7,923 bases of DNA. Origin: JBHIDJ01 sp046760105 (lineage in GTDB: Bacteria; Pseudomonadota; Gammaproteobacteria; Acidiferrobacterales; SPGG2). The position numbers and the translations under genes are program-made. The notes beneath the pieces are model-generated. The model made no database searches. It saw nothing but the letters and a program-made list of their open reading frames with translations, and was not told the origin of the DNA. Of the stretch, positions 1 through 7,906 are shown piece after piece; the stretch's first letter is position 1; every line of letters starts with the position of its first letter. The DNA lies in contig JBHIDJ010000132.1 of NCBI GenBank assembly GCA_046760105.1, positions 1-7,923 on the forward strand, written 5' to 3'.

Positions 1-941
1 TCTGTGCGGTAAACACCGTCACCACGTTCGGCACGCGCGATAACCACAGCCGGATAGCCTTCTGCCCGGAGTGCAGTAAGCGCGGTCTCGGCGGTGGCTG
101 TCGGAAACGCAGCCAGCAACGTTCCGGAGGCAAGTACGCCCCAAGGGTCGGCGCCAAGGCGGGCACAGATGGCTTTAGCGGGCTCAAACCAAAGTACAGC
201 CTCGGCGTCCAAACGGAGCAATACCCCTGATGCCTCGGCAAGCTCATACAGTCCTGCGGACAGACCGCCCTCCGTGGGATCGTGGAGCGCGGTTGCGCCC
301 AAGGCGGTCGCGTGCAGCGCCGATCCGACCACGGAAACGCCAGGGGTCGTAAGGGCGTCTCGCGCCTGTGCCAAGACGTGAGGCGTGATTTCACGGATCC
401 GATCCGCTGCTTCATTAGCTAGTACCGCGGCGCCTTCAATCGGCGCGCACCCGATCTGCAAAACTACATCACCCGCCCGAACACCGCCCGTGCGAATGTA
501 TTGTCCGTCCTCGCGCAATCCCAGCATCTGGCCCACGACCAGGGGCTGTGTCACCGTAGGCGTGACTTCGGTGTGGCCGCCGACGAGCGCCACACCGACA
601 CGCTCGAGTGCTGCATACATAGCTTTGAACAGCGCCCGTACCTCATTCTCGGTGGTACCAGCAGGCAAGAGAATAACAGCAAGGAACCAACGCGGGCGCG
701 CGCCCATCACGGCAACGTCGTTGGCGTTAATCACCACAGAATGGGCGCCCACGTCTTTTCCTGTTAGCGTGATCGGATCGGTCGCCGCGATAAGTGCCCC
801 ACCCGGGACTTGGACTACGCCCGCATCCTCGCCGATCAAGGGTGGCAACCGCAGCTCCGGTGGTGGAGGCGGCCCCGATGCCAACAGCTCGCGTAACAGT
901 GCGGCCGGAAGCTTGCCGGGCGGTAGGGATCGTTCTGTCAT
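1..941 (-). CDS. AIR synthase-fold (HypE/PurM-like) ATP-binding protein, 3' part missing
   Basis: This reading frame runs off the left edge, leaving 313 codons and no stop. It was read from the reverse complement. Visible motifs of the HypE/PurM/SelD/ThiL superfamily are an acidic IGEDAGVV stretch (about 36-43), NDVAVMGARP (74-83), GGHTEV (121-126) and HDPTEGGL (220-227), the last being the hallmark of the C-terminal AIRS domain. Members bind ATP and phosphorylate or dehydrate small substrates or a protein thiocarboxamide. A proline run at 24-28 is unusual. The ATG is well supported: an in-frame TAA lies two codons upstream and a CAAGG Shine-Dalgarno sits about 7 bases before it. True HypE ends in a conserved Cys motif, which would lie outside the window, so hydrogenase maturation cannot be claimed. 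The superfamily is secure; the specific role is unknown. Confidence 0.85.
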   Translation of the reverse strand, partial: MTERSLPPGKLPAALLRELLASGPPPPPELRLPPLIGEDAGVVQVPGGALIAATDPITLTGKDVGAHSVVINANDVAVMGARPRWFLAVILLPAGTTENEVRALFKAMYAALERVGVALVGGHTEVTPTVTQPLVVGQMLGLREDGQYIRTGGVRAGDVVLQIGCAPIEGAAVLANEAADRIREITPHVLAQARDALTTPGVSVVGSALHATALGATALHDPTEGGLSAGLYELAEASGVLLRLDAEAVLWFEPAKAICARLGADPWGVLASGTLLAAFPTATAETALTALRAEGYPAVVIARAERGDGVYRT

Positions 942-981
942 GGCTTAACCTTGTAGCTTAATAGCGCAAAGCAATCTTACC

Positions 982-1018
982 GCATAACAAAGCCGGCGTT
1001 ATCCCGGGTTTGTTATGC
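982..1018. repeat. Long perfect-armed inverted repeat (hairpin)
   Basis: Arms GCATAACAAA (982-991) and TTTGTTATGC (1009-1018) are exact complements over 10 bp. After one G-G mismatch, an inner CCGG/CCGG adds 4 bp around a 7-base loop. It lies 41 bases upstream of the minus-strand AIR-synthase-fold gene start, in its expected promoter or leader, and about 70 bases from the FNR-type box. No T-tract follows on either strand, so it does not look like an intrinsic terminator. An operator for a dimeric regulator or a leader RNA hairpin are the main options. Confidence 0.6.
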
Positions 1019-1086
1019 CGAACTACCGCCATGCTGTTGTGGCTTAGTCGGCCACTTCAGGGGAAGATCACTCAACCGTTTGTGAC

Positions 1087-1100
1087 TTGATCCATATCAA
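1087..1100 (+). promoter_or_regulatory. FNR/ANR/DNR-type box, perfect palindrome (permease promoter)
   Basis: The sequence TTGAT-CCAT-ATCAA matches the FNR-family consensus (TTGAT-N4-ATCAA) in all ten fixed positions. The gap to a -10-like TATAAG at 1123-1128 is 22 bases. This predicts a start near 1135 and puts the box centre at -41.5, the textbook class II activator position. No -10 is found at the matching distance on the minus strand, so it should drive the permease. FNR, ANR, DNR and FixK relatives share this site, so the actual regulator is not determined. Confidence 0.75.
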
Positions 1101-1122
1101 CGAAGCGCGATCTGGGGCACGA

Positions 1123-1128
1123 TATAAG
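1123..1128 (+). promoter_or_regulatory. -10 element of FNR-type promoter for the permease
   Basis: TATAAG differs from TATAAT at one base. It lies 22 bases after the FNR-type box, with predicted transcription start around 1135. There is no good -35, as expected for an activator-dependent class II promoter. Confidence 0.55.
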
Positions 1129-1238
1129 CAGGTTTTCAAAAGTGAGTGGGTAACACAGGATCTGCCGTGGATCGTATTATGGGACCCAAAGATCAGAAGA
1201 GTGCGCGAGGAGTGCTCGTAGGAATCCTCAAGACGTAC

Positions 1239-1278
1239 AAAGGCCGTACGGGCCTTTCGGCACCTTTCCCTCGAGGGA
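1239..1278 (+). promoter_or_regulatory. Structured permease mRNA leader: two hairpins just before the ribosome binding site
   Basis: AAAGGCC (1239-1245) pairs with GGCCTTT (1251-1257) around a 5-base loop. A second, fully palindromic 12-mer TCCCTCGAGGGA lies at 1267-1278 and runs into the purine-rich Shine-Dalgarno region (1275-1290). The CCTTTCCC strand at 1263-1270 could pair with the GGGAGAAGG stretch and hide it. These elements fall inside the predicted 5' leader (about 1135-1292). Translation control is an inference; no known riboswitch class was recognised. Confidence 0.35.
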
Positions 1279-1292
1279 GAAGGGACGAAGGT

Positions 1293-2501
1293 TTGGCGTC
1301 AGAACGTACAGAACTCAAGCGAAGCCTGTCTTTACCGCTAATCACTTTTTATGGGCTCGGTACCATTATTGGGGCTGGTATCTATGTGCTAATCGGTGAG
1401 GTTGCAGGGCGAACCGGAATGTTCGCGCCCATCGCCTTCTTGCTGGCGGCTGTGATTGCCGCTTTTACTGCATTCTCTTACGCGGAACTGTCGGCGCGCC
1501 ATCCTCGAAGCGCGGGCGAGGCGGTGTATGTAGAAGAGGCGTTTCATCGACCGTGGCTGTCAGGTCTTATCGGCTGGGCCGTCGTGCTAATCGGTATTGT
1601 TTCCACAGCAACGCTTGCCAATGGCTTTATCGGATACCTCAAACTCTTCGTGGTCATGCCTGATTGGCTCGTTATCAGCACACTAGTCGTCGCTCTAGGA
1701 CTGCTGGCAGCGTGGGGTATCAGTGAATCCGTATGGACCGCGACCGTGATCACACTGTTAGAGCTTTTTGGCTTGTTAATAGTGCTGTTTGTCGCCGGCG
1801 ATAGCTTAGGCGCATTGCCGGATCGCTGGCTCGAGCTCGTACCGCCGTTAGAGGCGCACACGTGGCTTGGTATCGCAGTGGGTGCCTTTTTGGCGTTTTA
1901 CGCCTTTATCGGCTTTGAAGACATGGTAAATGTTGCAGAAGAGGTCAAGAACCCGAGACGTAATCTGCCTCTTTCCATCATATTAGCGCTGTGTATTTCA
2001 ACAGGCCTTTATTTGCTGGTTGCCATGACCGCCGTATTGGCGCTGCCGGTAGATCTGCTCGCGCAAAGTGACGCCCCGCTCGCGACGATCATCGAGCAAC
2101 GTGGTCATAAGTCCGTGGGTATCGGCCTGATCAGCCTGATTGCGGTTGTCAATGGCGCATTGATTCAGATCATCATGGCGTCACGTGTCATGTATGGAAT
2201 GAGTCGACAGCACATCGCCCCGCGGGTGTTTTCTCTCGTCAACCCCCGAACGCGCACACCCGTGCGAGCAACCGCCGTGCTGACCGTTACAGTGTTGGTG
2301 CTCGCTTTGTGGTTGCCGCTGGTTACCCTGGCGCAAGCCACGAGCTTTATCACCTTGATCGTGTTCGCGCTCGTCAACCTCGCTTTATGGCGGTTGAAGT
2401 TGCAGGGACCTCCTCCAAGCGGTGCGCCATCCTATCCGCTATGGGTTCCCGTCATGGGATTTGCACTATGCATTGGCTTGATTGCCTTACAGCTTGGTTA
2501 G
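1293..2501 (+). CDS. APC-superfamily amino-acid permease
   Basis: This is an inner-membrane transporter of the APC superfamily, expected to move amino acids or related amines with a proton or by exchange; the substrate cannot be read from sequence. From the TTG start it has 402 residues and about 11-12 hydrophobic segments. TM1 carries the family glycine motif GLGTIIGAGIYVLIG (21-35). The TM6 region carries FIGFE (about 205-209), followed by the loop EEVKNPRRNLP. The frame is open upstream to a GTG at 1146, but that start lacks a Shine-Dalgarno and lies only 11 bases past the predicted transcript start; its extra 49 residues do not resemble a permease N-terminus. The TTG at 1293 follows GAGGGAGAAGGGACGAAGG and gives the usual 'TELKRSLSLPL' beginning, so it is preferred. 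The gene stands alone behind an FNR-type promoter and converges with the stress-protein gene. Confidence 0.88.
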   Translation: MASERTELKRSLSLPLITFYGLGTIIGAGIYVLIGEVAGRTGMFAPIAFLLAAVIAAFTAFSYAELSARHPRSAGEAVYVEEAFHRPWLSGLIGWAVVLIGIVSTATLANGFIGYLKLFVVMPDWLVISTLVVALGLLAAWGISESVWTATVITLLELFGLLIVLFVAGDSLGALPDRWLELVPPLEAHTWLGIAVGAFLAFYAFIGFEDMVNVAEEVKNPRRNLPLSIILALCISTGLYLLVAMTAVLALPVDLLAQSDAPLATIIEQRGHKSVGIGLISLIAVVNGALIQIIMASRVMYGMSRQHIAPRVFSLVNPRTRTPVRATAVLTVTVLVLALWLPLVTLAQATSFITLIVFALVNLALWRLKLQGPPPSGAPSYPLWVPVMGFALCIGLIALQLG

Positions 2502-2516
2502 CGCCTTGCGGAAACT

Positions 2517-2549
2517 GGGCGCAGAAGTGGCGCCCTTCACACGGCGCCA
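2517..2549 (+). terminator. Competing GC-rich hairpins after the permease
   Basis: Two mutually exclusive stems begin 16 bases after the stop codon: GGGCGC/GCGCCC (2517-2522 with 2530-2535) and TGGCGCC/GGCGCCA (2528-2534 with 2543-2549). They are stable but lack a following T-run, so they may be a weak terminator, a 3'-end stabilising structure or a Rho-dependent end. Confidence 0.3.
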
Positions 2550-2578
2550 TAGCCAGCATGCCTGACTCGCGAATTTTA

Positions 2579-2592
2579 TTGATTGAAATCAA
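2579..2592 (+). promoter_or_regulatory. FNR/ANR/DNR-type box, perfect palindrome, in the convergent gap
   Basis: TTGAT-TGAA-ATCAA is a second perfect match to the FNR-family consensus. It lies between two convergent genes, where no promoter for a normal gene is expected. A -10-like TACATA at 2616-2621 lies 23 bases to the right, giving a predicted start near 2628 and a box centre near -42. The leftward direction has no -10 at the right distance (CTGGCT). It should therefore fire rightward into the 118 bases before the stress-protein stop codon. Confidence 0.65.
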
Positions 2593-2627
2593 ACCATAGC
2601 GGATGGGAGCGTGACTACATATTGACA

Positions 2628-2740
2628 CCAAGATTTCGCTCCAGAGATCCAAGCAGTGACAAATCAGCCAAATCAAGGAAAATGATCCATGGGTTACCAA
2701 ATGTCGCCTAGCACGCAGTGCGGCGGCCCATGGTTCAGTT
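2628..2740 (+). ncRNA. Candidate FNR-type-box-driven small RNA (or tiny-peptide mRNA)
   Basis: This is the predicted transcript from the box at 2579-2592 and the -10 at 2616-2621. Near its 3' end, CCATGGG (2687-2693) pairs with CCCATGG (2727-2733), extendable by two G-T wobbles, enclosing an inner GCAC-GCA-GTGC stem (2711-2721). It is followed by the T-rich TTCAGTTTC, a possible weak terminator. The size, about 110 bases, resembles the E. coli FNR-activated RNA FnrS, but no sequence relation was seen. Alternatively, AAGGA at 2675-2679 precedes ATG 2689, opening a 21-residue frame (MGYQMSPS...FSFASV, ending 2754) that overlaps the tail of the opposing gene. Read-through would also give antisense RNA to the stress-protein mRNA. 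Existence of the RNA is inferred. Confidence 0.3.
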
Positions 2741-2745
2741 TCGCC

Positions 2746-3579
2746 TCAGTGTGACATAAGCACCGGTACTGTCATGTGCTCGAGCAGATGGCGAGTGGCA
2801 CCGCCAAGCACGAGTTCGCGAAACCGCGAGTGGCCGTAGGCCCCCATAACGATTAGGTCCGCGCCCTTATCTGCGGCACGGGAGAGCAGCATATTGCCTA
2901 CGTCGATGTCGTGCGCTTCGATATGAGTCGCCTCGGCGTTAACGTCATGCCGTGCGAGATGCAAAGCGATATCCGCACCCGGAACATCGCCATCGCCCGC
3001 GGTCCCACCCGGTGGATTGACGGATAACACATCGACTTTTTTCGCGCGTTCAAGCAGCGGCAGGGCATCATGGATCGCGCGCACGGCCTCTCGACTTGTA
3101 TTCCAGGCGACCAGTATGCGCTGGCCGATCGGCTGAGGTGCTCCTATATAAGGAATCACGAGCACAGGATGGCCCGCATCGAGGACCACTTCTTCAGCGA
3201 CCCCCGTGCTTGCGGACAGGGGATCCGACCTATCCTCCTGTCCGACGATCACGAGGTCGACGTATCGTGCGTGTAAAATGAGTGTGCGTGCCGGTGTGTT
3301 CTCTACAAACCGCCACTCGACAGAAATACCCGCCTTGTCTGCGGAGGCCTTGAAAGTCTTTTCCGCCTCCACCGCGTGGGCAAGCACGGCTTCTCTTTGC
3401 GCTGCAAGGACCTCCTGCGGAACCTCTCCTACGATGTACGCGGGAACGTCGACCCTCGGGAGGACATAAAGGCCAGTCAGATGTGCGTCGAGGGTCTCGG
3501 CCAAGCGAACAGCCGCATCGACGCGTGCCGCGCAGGCCTTACTACTATCGACGTGGACAAGCAGGTCTTTCAGTGCCAT
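2746..3579 (-). CDS. Tandem-domain universal stress protein (UspA family)
   Basis: A cytoplasmic protein of 277 residues made of two Usp domains (about 1-145 and 152-277), a layout like UspE and many stress-induced homologues. Such proteins bind nucleotides or metabolites and help survival under energy limitation or low oxygen; the target here is unknown. Domain 1 begins MALKDLLVHVD and ends in AGHPVLVIP without a clear glycine loop. Domain 2 keeps the G-2x-G-9x-G loop (G246, G249, G259), but the next residue is Gly260 instead of the Ser/Thr usual in ATP-binding members, so ATP binding is uncertain. The ATG has a strong Shine-Dalgarno, GGAAGGAT. An FNR-type box lies 84 bases upstream of the start codon. 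The gene converges with the permease and is separated from the sigma gene by a likely terminator. Confidence 0.93.
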   Translation of the reverse strand: MALKDLLVHVDSSKACAARVDAAVRLAETLDAHLTGLYVLPRVDVPAYIVGEVPQEVLAAQREAVLAHAVEAEKTFKASADKAGISVEWRFVENTPARTLILHARYVDLVIVGQEDRSDPLSASTGVAEEVVLDAGHPVLVIPYIGAPQPIGQRILVAWNTSREAVRAIHDALPLLERAKKVDVLSVNPPGGTAGDGDVPGADIALHLARHDVNAEATHIEAHDIDVGNMLLSRAADKGADLIVMGAYGHSRFRELVLGGATRHLLEHMTVPVLMSH

Positions 3580-3662
3580 AAGATCCTTCCTGCATTAATT
3601 GTCTCCGCTCGGGCTGCTCTTCAAGCAGTTATAATTTTCGCACGGGCGGTCGGGCAAAGGCC

Positions 3663-3676
3663 TTGACCTGGATCAA
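3663..3676 (-). promoter_or_regulatory. FNR/ANR/DNR-type box upstream of the universal stress protein
   Basis: Read on the minus strand the site is TTGAT-CCAG-GTCAA, one base from the perfect palindrome. A GAAAAT (3639 to 3634) lies 23 bases downstream, matching class II spacing. A better -10, TATAAC (3633 to 3628), lies 29 bases away, so the start is either about 3627 or about 3621. The plus direction shows no -10 at the required spacing. Activation of usp genes by FNR/ANR under low oxygen is known in Escherichia and Pseudomonas. Confidence 0.65.
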
Positions 3677-3731
3677 TAAACTGGATGGCAAATAACCCGT
3701 TGGTTTTGGAGCGACTGAGAAGTTACTAAAA

Positions 3732-3762
3732 GCAAATGCGCGAGCGCAGTAATCACTCGCGT
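3732..3762 (-). terminator. Probable intrinsic terminator of the sigma-factor gene
   Basis: Read leftward, ACGCGAG (3762 to 3756) pairs with CTCGCGC (3744 to 3738), a 7-bp stem including one G-T wobble around an 11-base loop. It is followed by ATTTGCTTTT on the minus strand. It lies 16 bases after the sigma gene's stop codon and before the stress-protein promoter, where a terminator is expected. The T-run is interrupted, so efficiency may be modest. Confidence 0.45.
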
Positions 3763-3777
3763 CATGGATAGTGAGAT

Positions 3778-5583
<1,806 letters not shown>

Positions 5584-5904
5584 TCAGTCTTAGTTTCAGA
5601 TACAAGAATTTGCATTGACAGAGCCCACCACTGACCCACACTCCTAGCGCTGGTATCCAGCGACGCTCGCTTTGACAAGGAAAGGTCGGAGACTCGTGAC
5701 CTGCCGCTGCAGGATTTGCTAGCGCAAAATACCACGGCGCATGAGGCAATTACCAACTATAGATGGGGGCGCGTACTGCCTTTATCAAGGCTCAGAAGGA
5801 ATAAGGGCTATTATCCACCACCATGGACCACGGAACGCCCCAGAAGTTCACCCTCAATTGCTGTTGTCCGGGGGTTCTGTCGCCGTAATAGCATCGGCAT
5901 CTGC
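5584..5904. other. Intergenic stretch with no recognised gene; likely holds the sigma-gene promoter
   Basis: About 320 bases separate the sigma gene start from the AdoMet synthetase remnant. A compact hairpin, CGCTGG-TAT-CCAGCG, lies at 5648-5662, and a shorter one, GCCTT-TATC-AAGGC, at 5778-5791. Reading toward the sigma gene, TTGTCA (5678 to 5673) is a possible -35 with TACCAG 17 bases on, and a second weak pair lies nearer the start; neither is convincing. No reading frame here looks like a known protein. Since a decayed gene lies next door, this stretch may itself be degraded coding DNA. Confidence 0.4.
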
Positions 5905-6201
5905 TCAATAAAGAGATACCTCACCCTTGAGCACTCGCTGCCAGAGAGTGGTCATCCCCTCGAGCTTGGCGCACGCGATCTTACGGACTTGAGGTGCCAT
6001 ATCGGCGATTCGTTGGTCAGCAACGGTCCGGACATCTAGATCGAAGATCTGCGGCTCATTCACTGGTTTTCCGATTTGACTGACAAGCGCACAACCAGCT
6101 TCCGTGACTTCCGGTAGCTCGTCGACTAAAGCGTTGGCTATCGTTCGGGCTGCGATGTCATACAGCTTACCCACGTGCGTGACCGGGTTCTTGCCTGCCA
6201 C
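5905..6201 (-). pseudogene. C-terminal remnant of archaeal-type S-adenosylmethionine synthetase
   Basis: The 98 residues match the C-terminal end of the archaeal-type methionine adenosyltransferase family (about 400 residues, unrelated in sequence to bacterial MetK). Key stretches are AGKNPVTHVGKLYDIAA at the start and LVSQIGKPVNEP at about 40-51. The frame ends at a natural-looking C-terminus (KGEVSLY). Full enzymes make AdoMet from methionine and ATP. Here the first three quarters are missing: the open frame begins with GTG at 6201, at most six codons more are in frame, and a TAA (6217-6219) lies inside the adjacent FNR-type box. None of the upstream DNA resembles the missing part. No internal stop or frameshift is seen, so the truncation is recent or the fragment is still kept. 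It cannot be a complete enzyme. Family assignment is from recognised motifs, not a search. Confidence 0.7.
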
Positions 6202-6211
6202 GGCTTGTGTT

Positions 6212-6225
6212 TTGACTTATATCAA
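6212..6225 (+). promoter_or_regulatory. FNR/ANR/DNR-type box upstream of the kinase fusion
   Basis: TTGAC-TTAT-ATCAA is one base from the perfect palindrome. A -10-like TAAACT at 6247-6252 lies 21 bases to the right, predicting a start near 6259 with the box at about -40.5. The leftward direction has AACCCG at the matching distance, which is not a -10. The box therefore points at the phosphotransferase-like kinase gene and away from the AdoMet synthetase remnant, whose broken end it overlaps or abuts. Confidence 0.65.
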
Positions 6226-6246
6226 AGAGATTGGAGAAAAAAGAGC

Positions 6247-6252
6247 TAAACT
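6247..6252 (+). promoter_or_regulatory. -10 element of the kinase-fusion promoter
   Basis: TAAACT keeps the key A and final T of TATAAT (4 of 6). Its distance from the FNR-type box fits class II activation. The predicted leader runs from about 6259 to the start codon near 6326. Confidence 0.4.
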
Positions 6253-6325
6253 TGTCGCTTCGATAAATTGTTGCTTGGCGTGTTCTTATATACGCTCCGG
6301 GGGCCCACGTAGGCTTCAACCGAAA

Positions 6326-7906
6326 GTGCGCGATGACACTACATTGATCCAGTCACTCCAGCACTCGGAGATTTACGATCACGAGGTGCGGCGGTTCGCC
6401 GTTATCGAGACCCACATTTCCTGGGTACTGCTGACCGGCCCATACGCCTACAAAATAAAGAAGCCGGTGGATCTCGGGTTTCTCGATTTTTCAACGTTGG
6501 ACAAGCGTCGTTTCTACTGCCACGAAGAACTCAGGTTGAACCGACGTCTCGCGCCGCGTCACTACGTCGATGTCATCGCCATCACTGGCACGCCACAAGC
6601 GCCCGCACTTAACGGCGAAGGGCCGGTTATCGAATATGCGGTCAAGATGGTTCAGTTTCCACAGGAAGCACAGCTGGATCGCGTGGCAGCGCGGGGTGCT
6701 TTGGAAAAGCACCATATCGACCAGTTAGCCGCAAAGCTTGTTGCTTTCCACAGCAACATCGAAATAGCAGCCCCCGATAGTGTCTATGGAAACCCCGAGC
6801 GAATCCAGCGAGTAGTCCTTGAAAACTTTGAGCGTGTGTTGAGCGACCTTCGAAACAAAACGGACATCAATCAACTGCAAAAGCTCAAGAGTTGGGCAGA
6901 ACAGGAGTACTCTAAACAGCAGGATTACCTTTCTATACGGAAGCAGAACGGCTTCATTCGTGAGTGTCATGGCGATATGCATCTCAGAAACATGGCATTG
7001 CTGGACGATGAGCTGCTCATATTCGACTGCATTGAATTCAGTGAAGATCTTCGTTGGATCGACGTCGTGAGTGAAGCGGCGTTTTTGATGATGGACTTAG
7101 ATGACAGAGGTCATCCGGAGCTGGCCCGCCGGTTCTTGAATGCTTATGTCGAACACACAGGAGACTATGAGGGCCTCAAAGTACTACGTTACTACCTGAC
7201 ATACCGGGCGATGGTACGTGCAATGGTTGATAACATCCGTGCGCATCAATCCAGGATCGGCGGGCAGGAAAAACACAAGGTGATGGACGAATGCCGCAGT
7301 TATATTGCACTTGCTGAACAGTATACCCGCGTCGAGCAGCCTACCTTGTTTATCATGCACGGCTTTTCCGGATCCGGCAAAACCACAGTAGCACAGGCCT
7401 TACTGGAGAGTGAGTTTGTCGTACGTGTTCGCTCCGACATAGAAAGAAAACGTCTGCACGGTCTGGCTCCAGACGCACGCACACGAGCAGAGGTCGGGAG
7501 TAAGTTGTACACGGCTGACGCAACCCAGCGGACGTATGCAAGGCTCGCGGATCTCGCTGGCGGCTTGCTGGAATCGGGGTTCACGGTCATGGTGGATGCT
7601 GCGTTTCTGAAACAGGTGCAACGTGACATGTTTCGTGTCTTGGCCGAACGGGTCAAAGTGTCTTTTATTATCCTAGATTGCCAGACCTCAGATGAGATCT
7701 TGCTGCAACGCGTCCTAAATCGTGAACGCAAAAGTCGCGATGCCTCCGAGGCAAATGCGGCCGTGCTAACGCATCAGCTCGCAACACACGAGCCCCTCTC
7801 CGATAGGGAAAAGGACTGTACAGTAATGATCGATACTACGCGTGGGCTGGATAAAGCCCAGGTAGCCGCTGTACTGCGTGGCCATAGAGAGGCAGGAAAT
7901 CGTTGA
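6326..7906 (+). CDS. Fusion of aminoglycoside-phosphotransferase-like domain and P-loop kinase domain
   Basis: About 526 residues, matching the size of bifunctional proteins that join a COG2187-type phosphotransferase-like domain to a COG0645-type predicted kinase. The N-terminal domain has IETHISWVLLTG (27-38), YKIKKP (42-47, with the likely ATP-binding Lys), the catalytic-loop motif HGDMHLRN (215-222) and the metal-binding FDCIEF (233-238, D234). The C-terminal domain has a Walker A, GFSGSGKTT (346-354), a SDIERKRL segment (370-377, as in small-molecule kinases) and MVDAAF (422-427) as a Walker B-like strand. The substrate is unknown; antibiotic resistance should not be assumed. The frame is open back to 6104, but that start overlaps the remnant and precedes the predicted promoter. 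GTG 6326 is chosen because homologues begin near here; its Shine-Dalgarno is poor, and TTG 6344 is an alternative. Confidence 0.85.
   Translation: MRDDTTLIQSLQHSEIYDHEVRRFAVIETHISWVLLTGPYAYKIKKPVDLGFLDFSTLDKRRFYCHEELRLNRRLAPRHYVDVIAITGTPQAPALNGEGPVIEYAVKMVQFPQEAQLDRVAARGALEKHHIDQLAAKLVAFHSNIEIAAPDSVYGNPERIQRVVLENFERVLSDLRNKTDINQLQKLKSWAEQEYSKQQDYLSIRKQNGFIRECHGDMHLRNMALLDDELLIFDCIEFSEDLRWIDVVSEAAFLMMDLDDRGHPELARRFLNAYVEHTGDYEGLKVLRYYLTYRAMVRAMVDNIRAHQSRIGGQEKHKVMDECRSYIALAEQYTRVEQPTLFIMHGFSGSGKTTVAQALLESEFVVRVRSDIERKRLHGLAPDARTRAEVGSKLYTADATQRTYARLADLAGGLLESGFTVMVDAAFLKQVQRDMFRVLAERVKVSFIILDCQTSDEILLQRVLNRERKSRDASEANAAVLTHQLATHEPLSDREKDCTVMIDTTRGLDKAQVAAVLRGHREAGNR

Noticed and set aside
385..948. 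Plus-strand frames over the first 950 bases (94-381, 385-948, 501-767)
   Set aside because: They are antisense to the AIR-synthase-fold gene, low in complexity and carry no motifs.
982..1018. Integron attC site
   Set aside because: The ends (GCATAAC/GTTATGC) superficially resemble attC ends, but GTTATGC does not fit GTTRRRY, the element is only 37 bases and there is no integrase or cassette array.
1146..1292. N-terminal extension of the permease from GTG 1146
   Set aside because: There is no Shine-Dalgarno, it is almost at the predicted transcript start, and the extra residues are unlike permease N-termini; TTG 1293 fits better, though this is not proven.
5716..6039. 107-residue plus-strand frame
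   Set aside because: It shows no recognisable motif, and its second half is antisense to the AdoMet synthetase remnant, which has clear family motifs.
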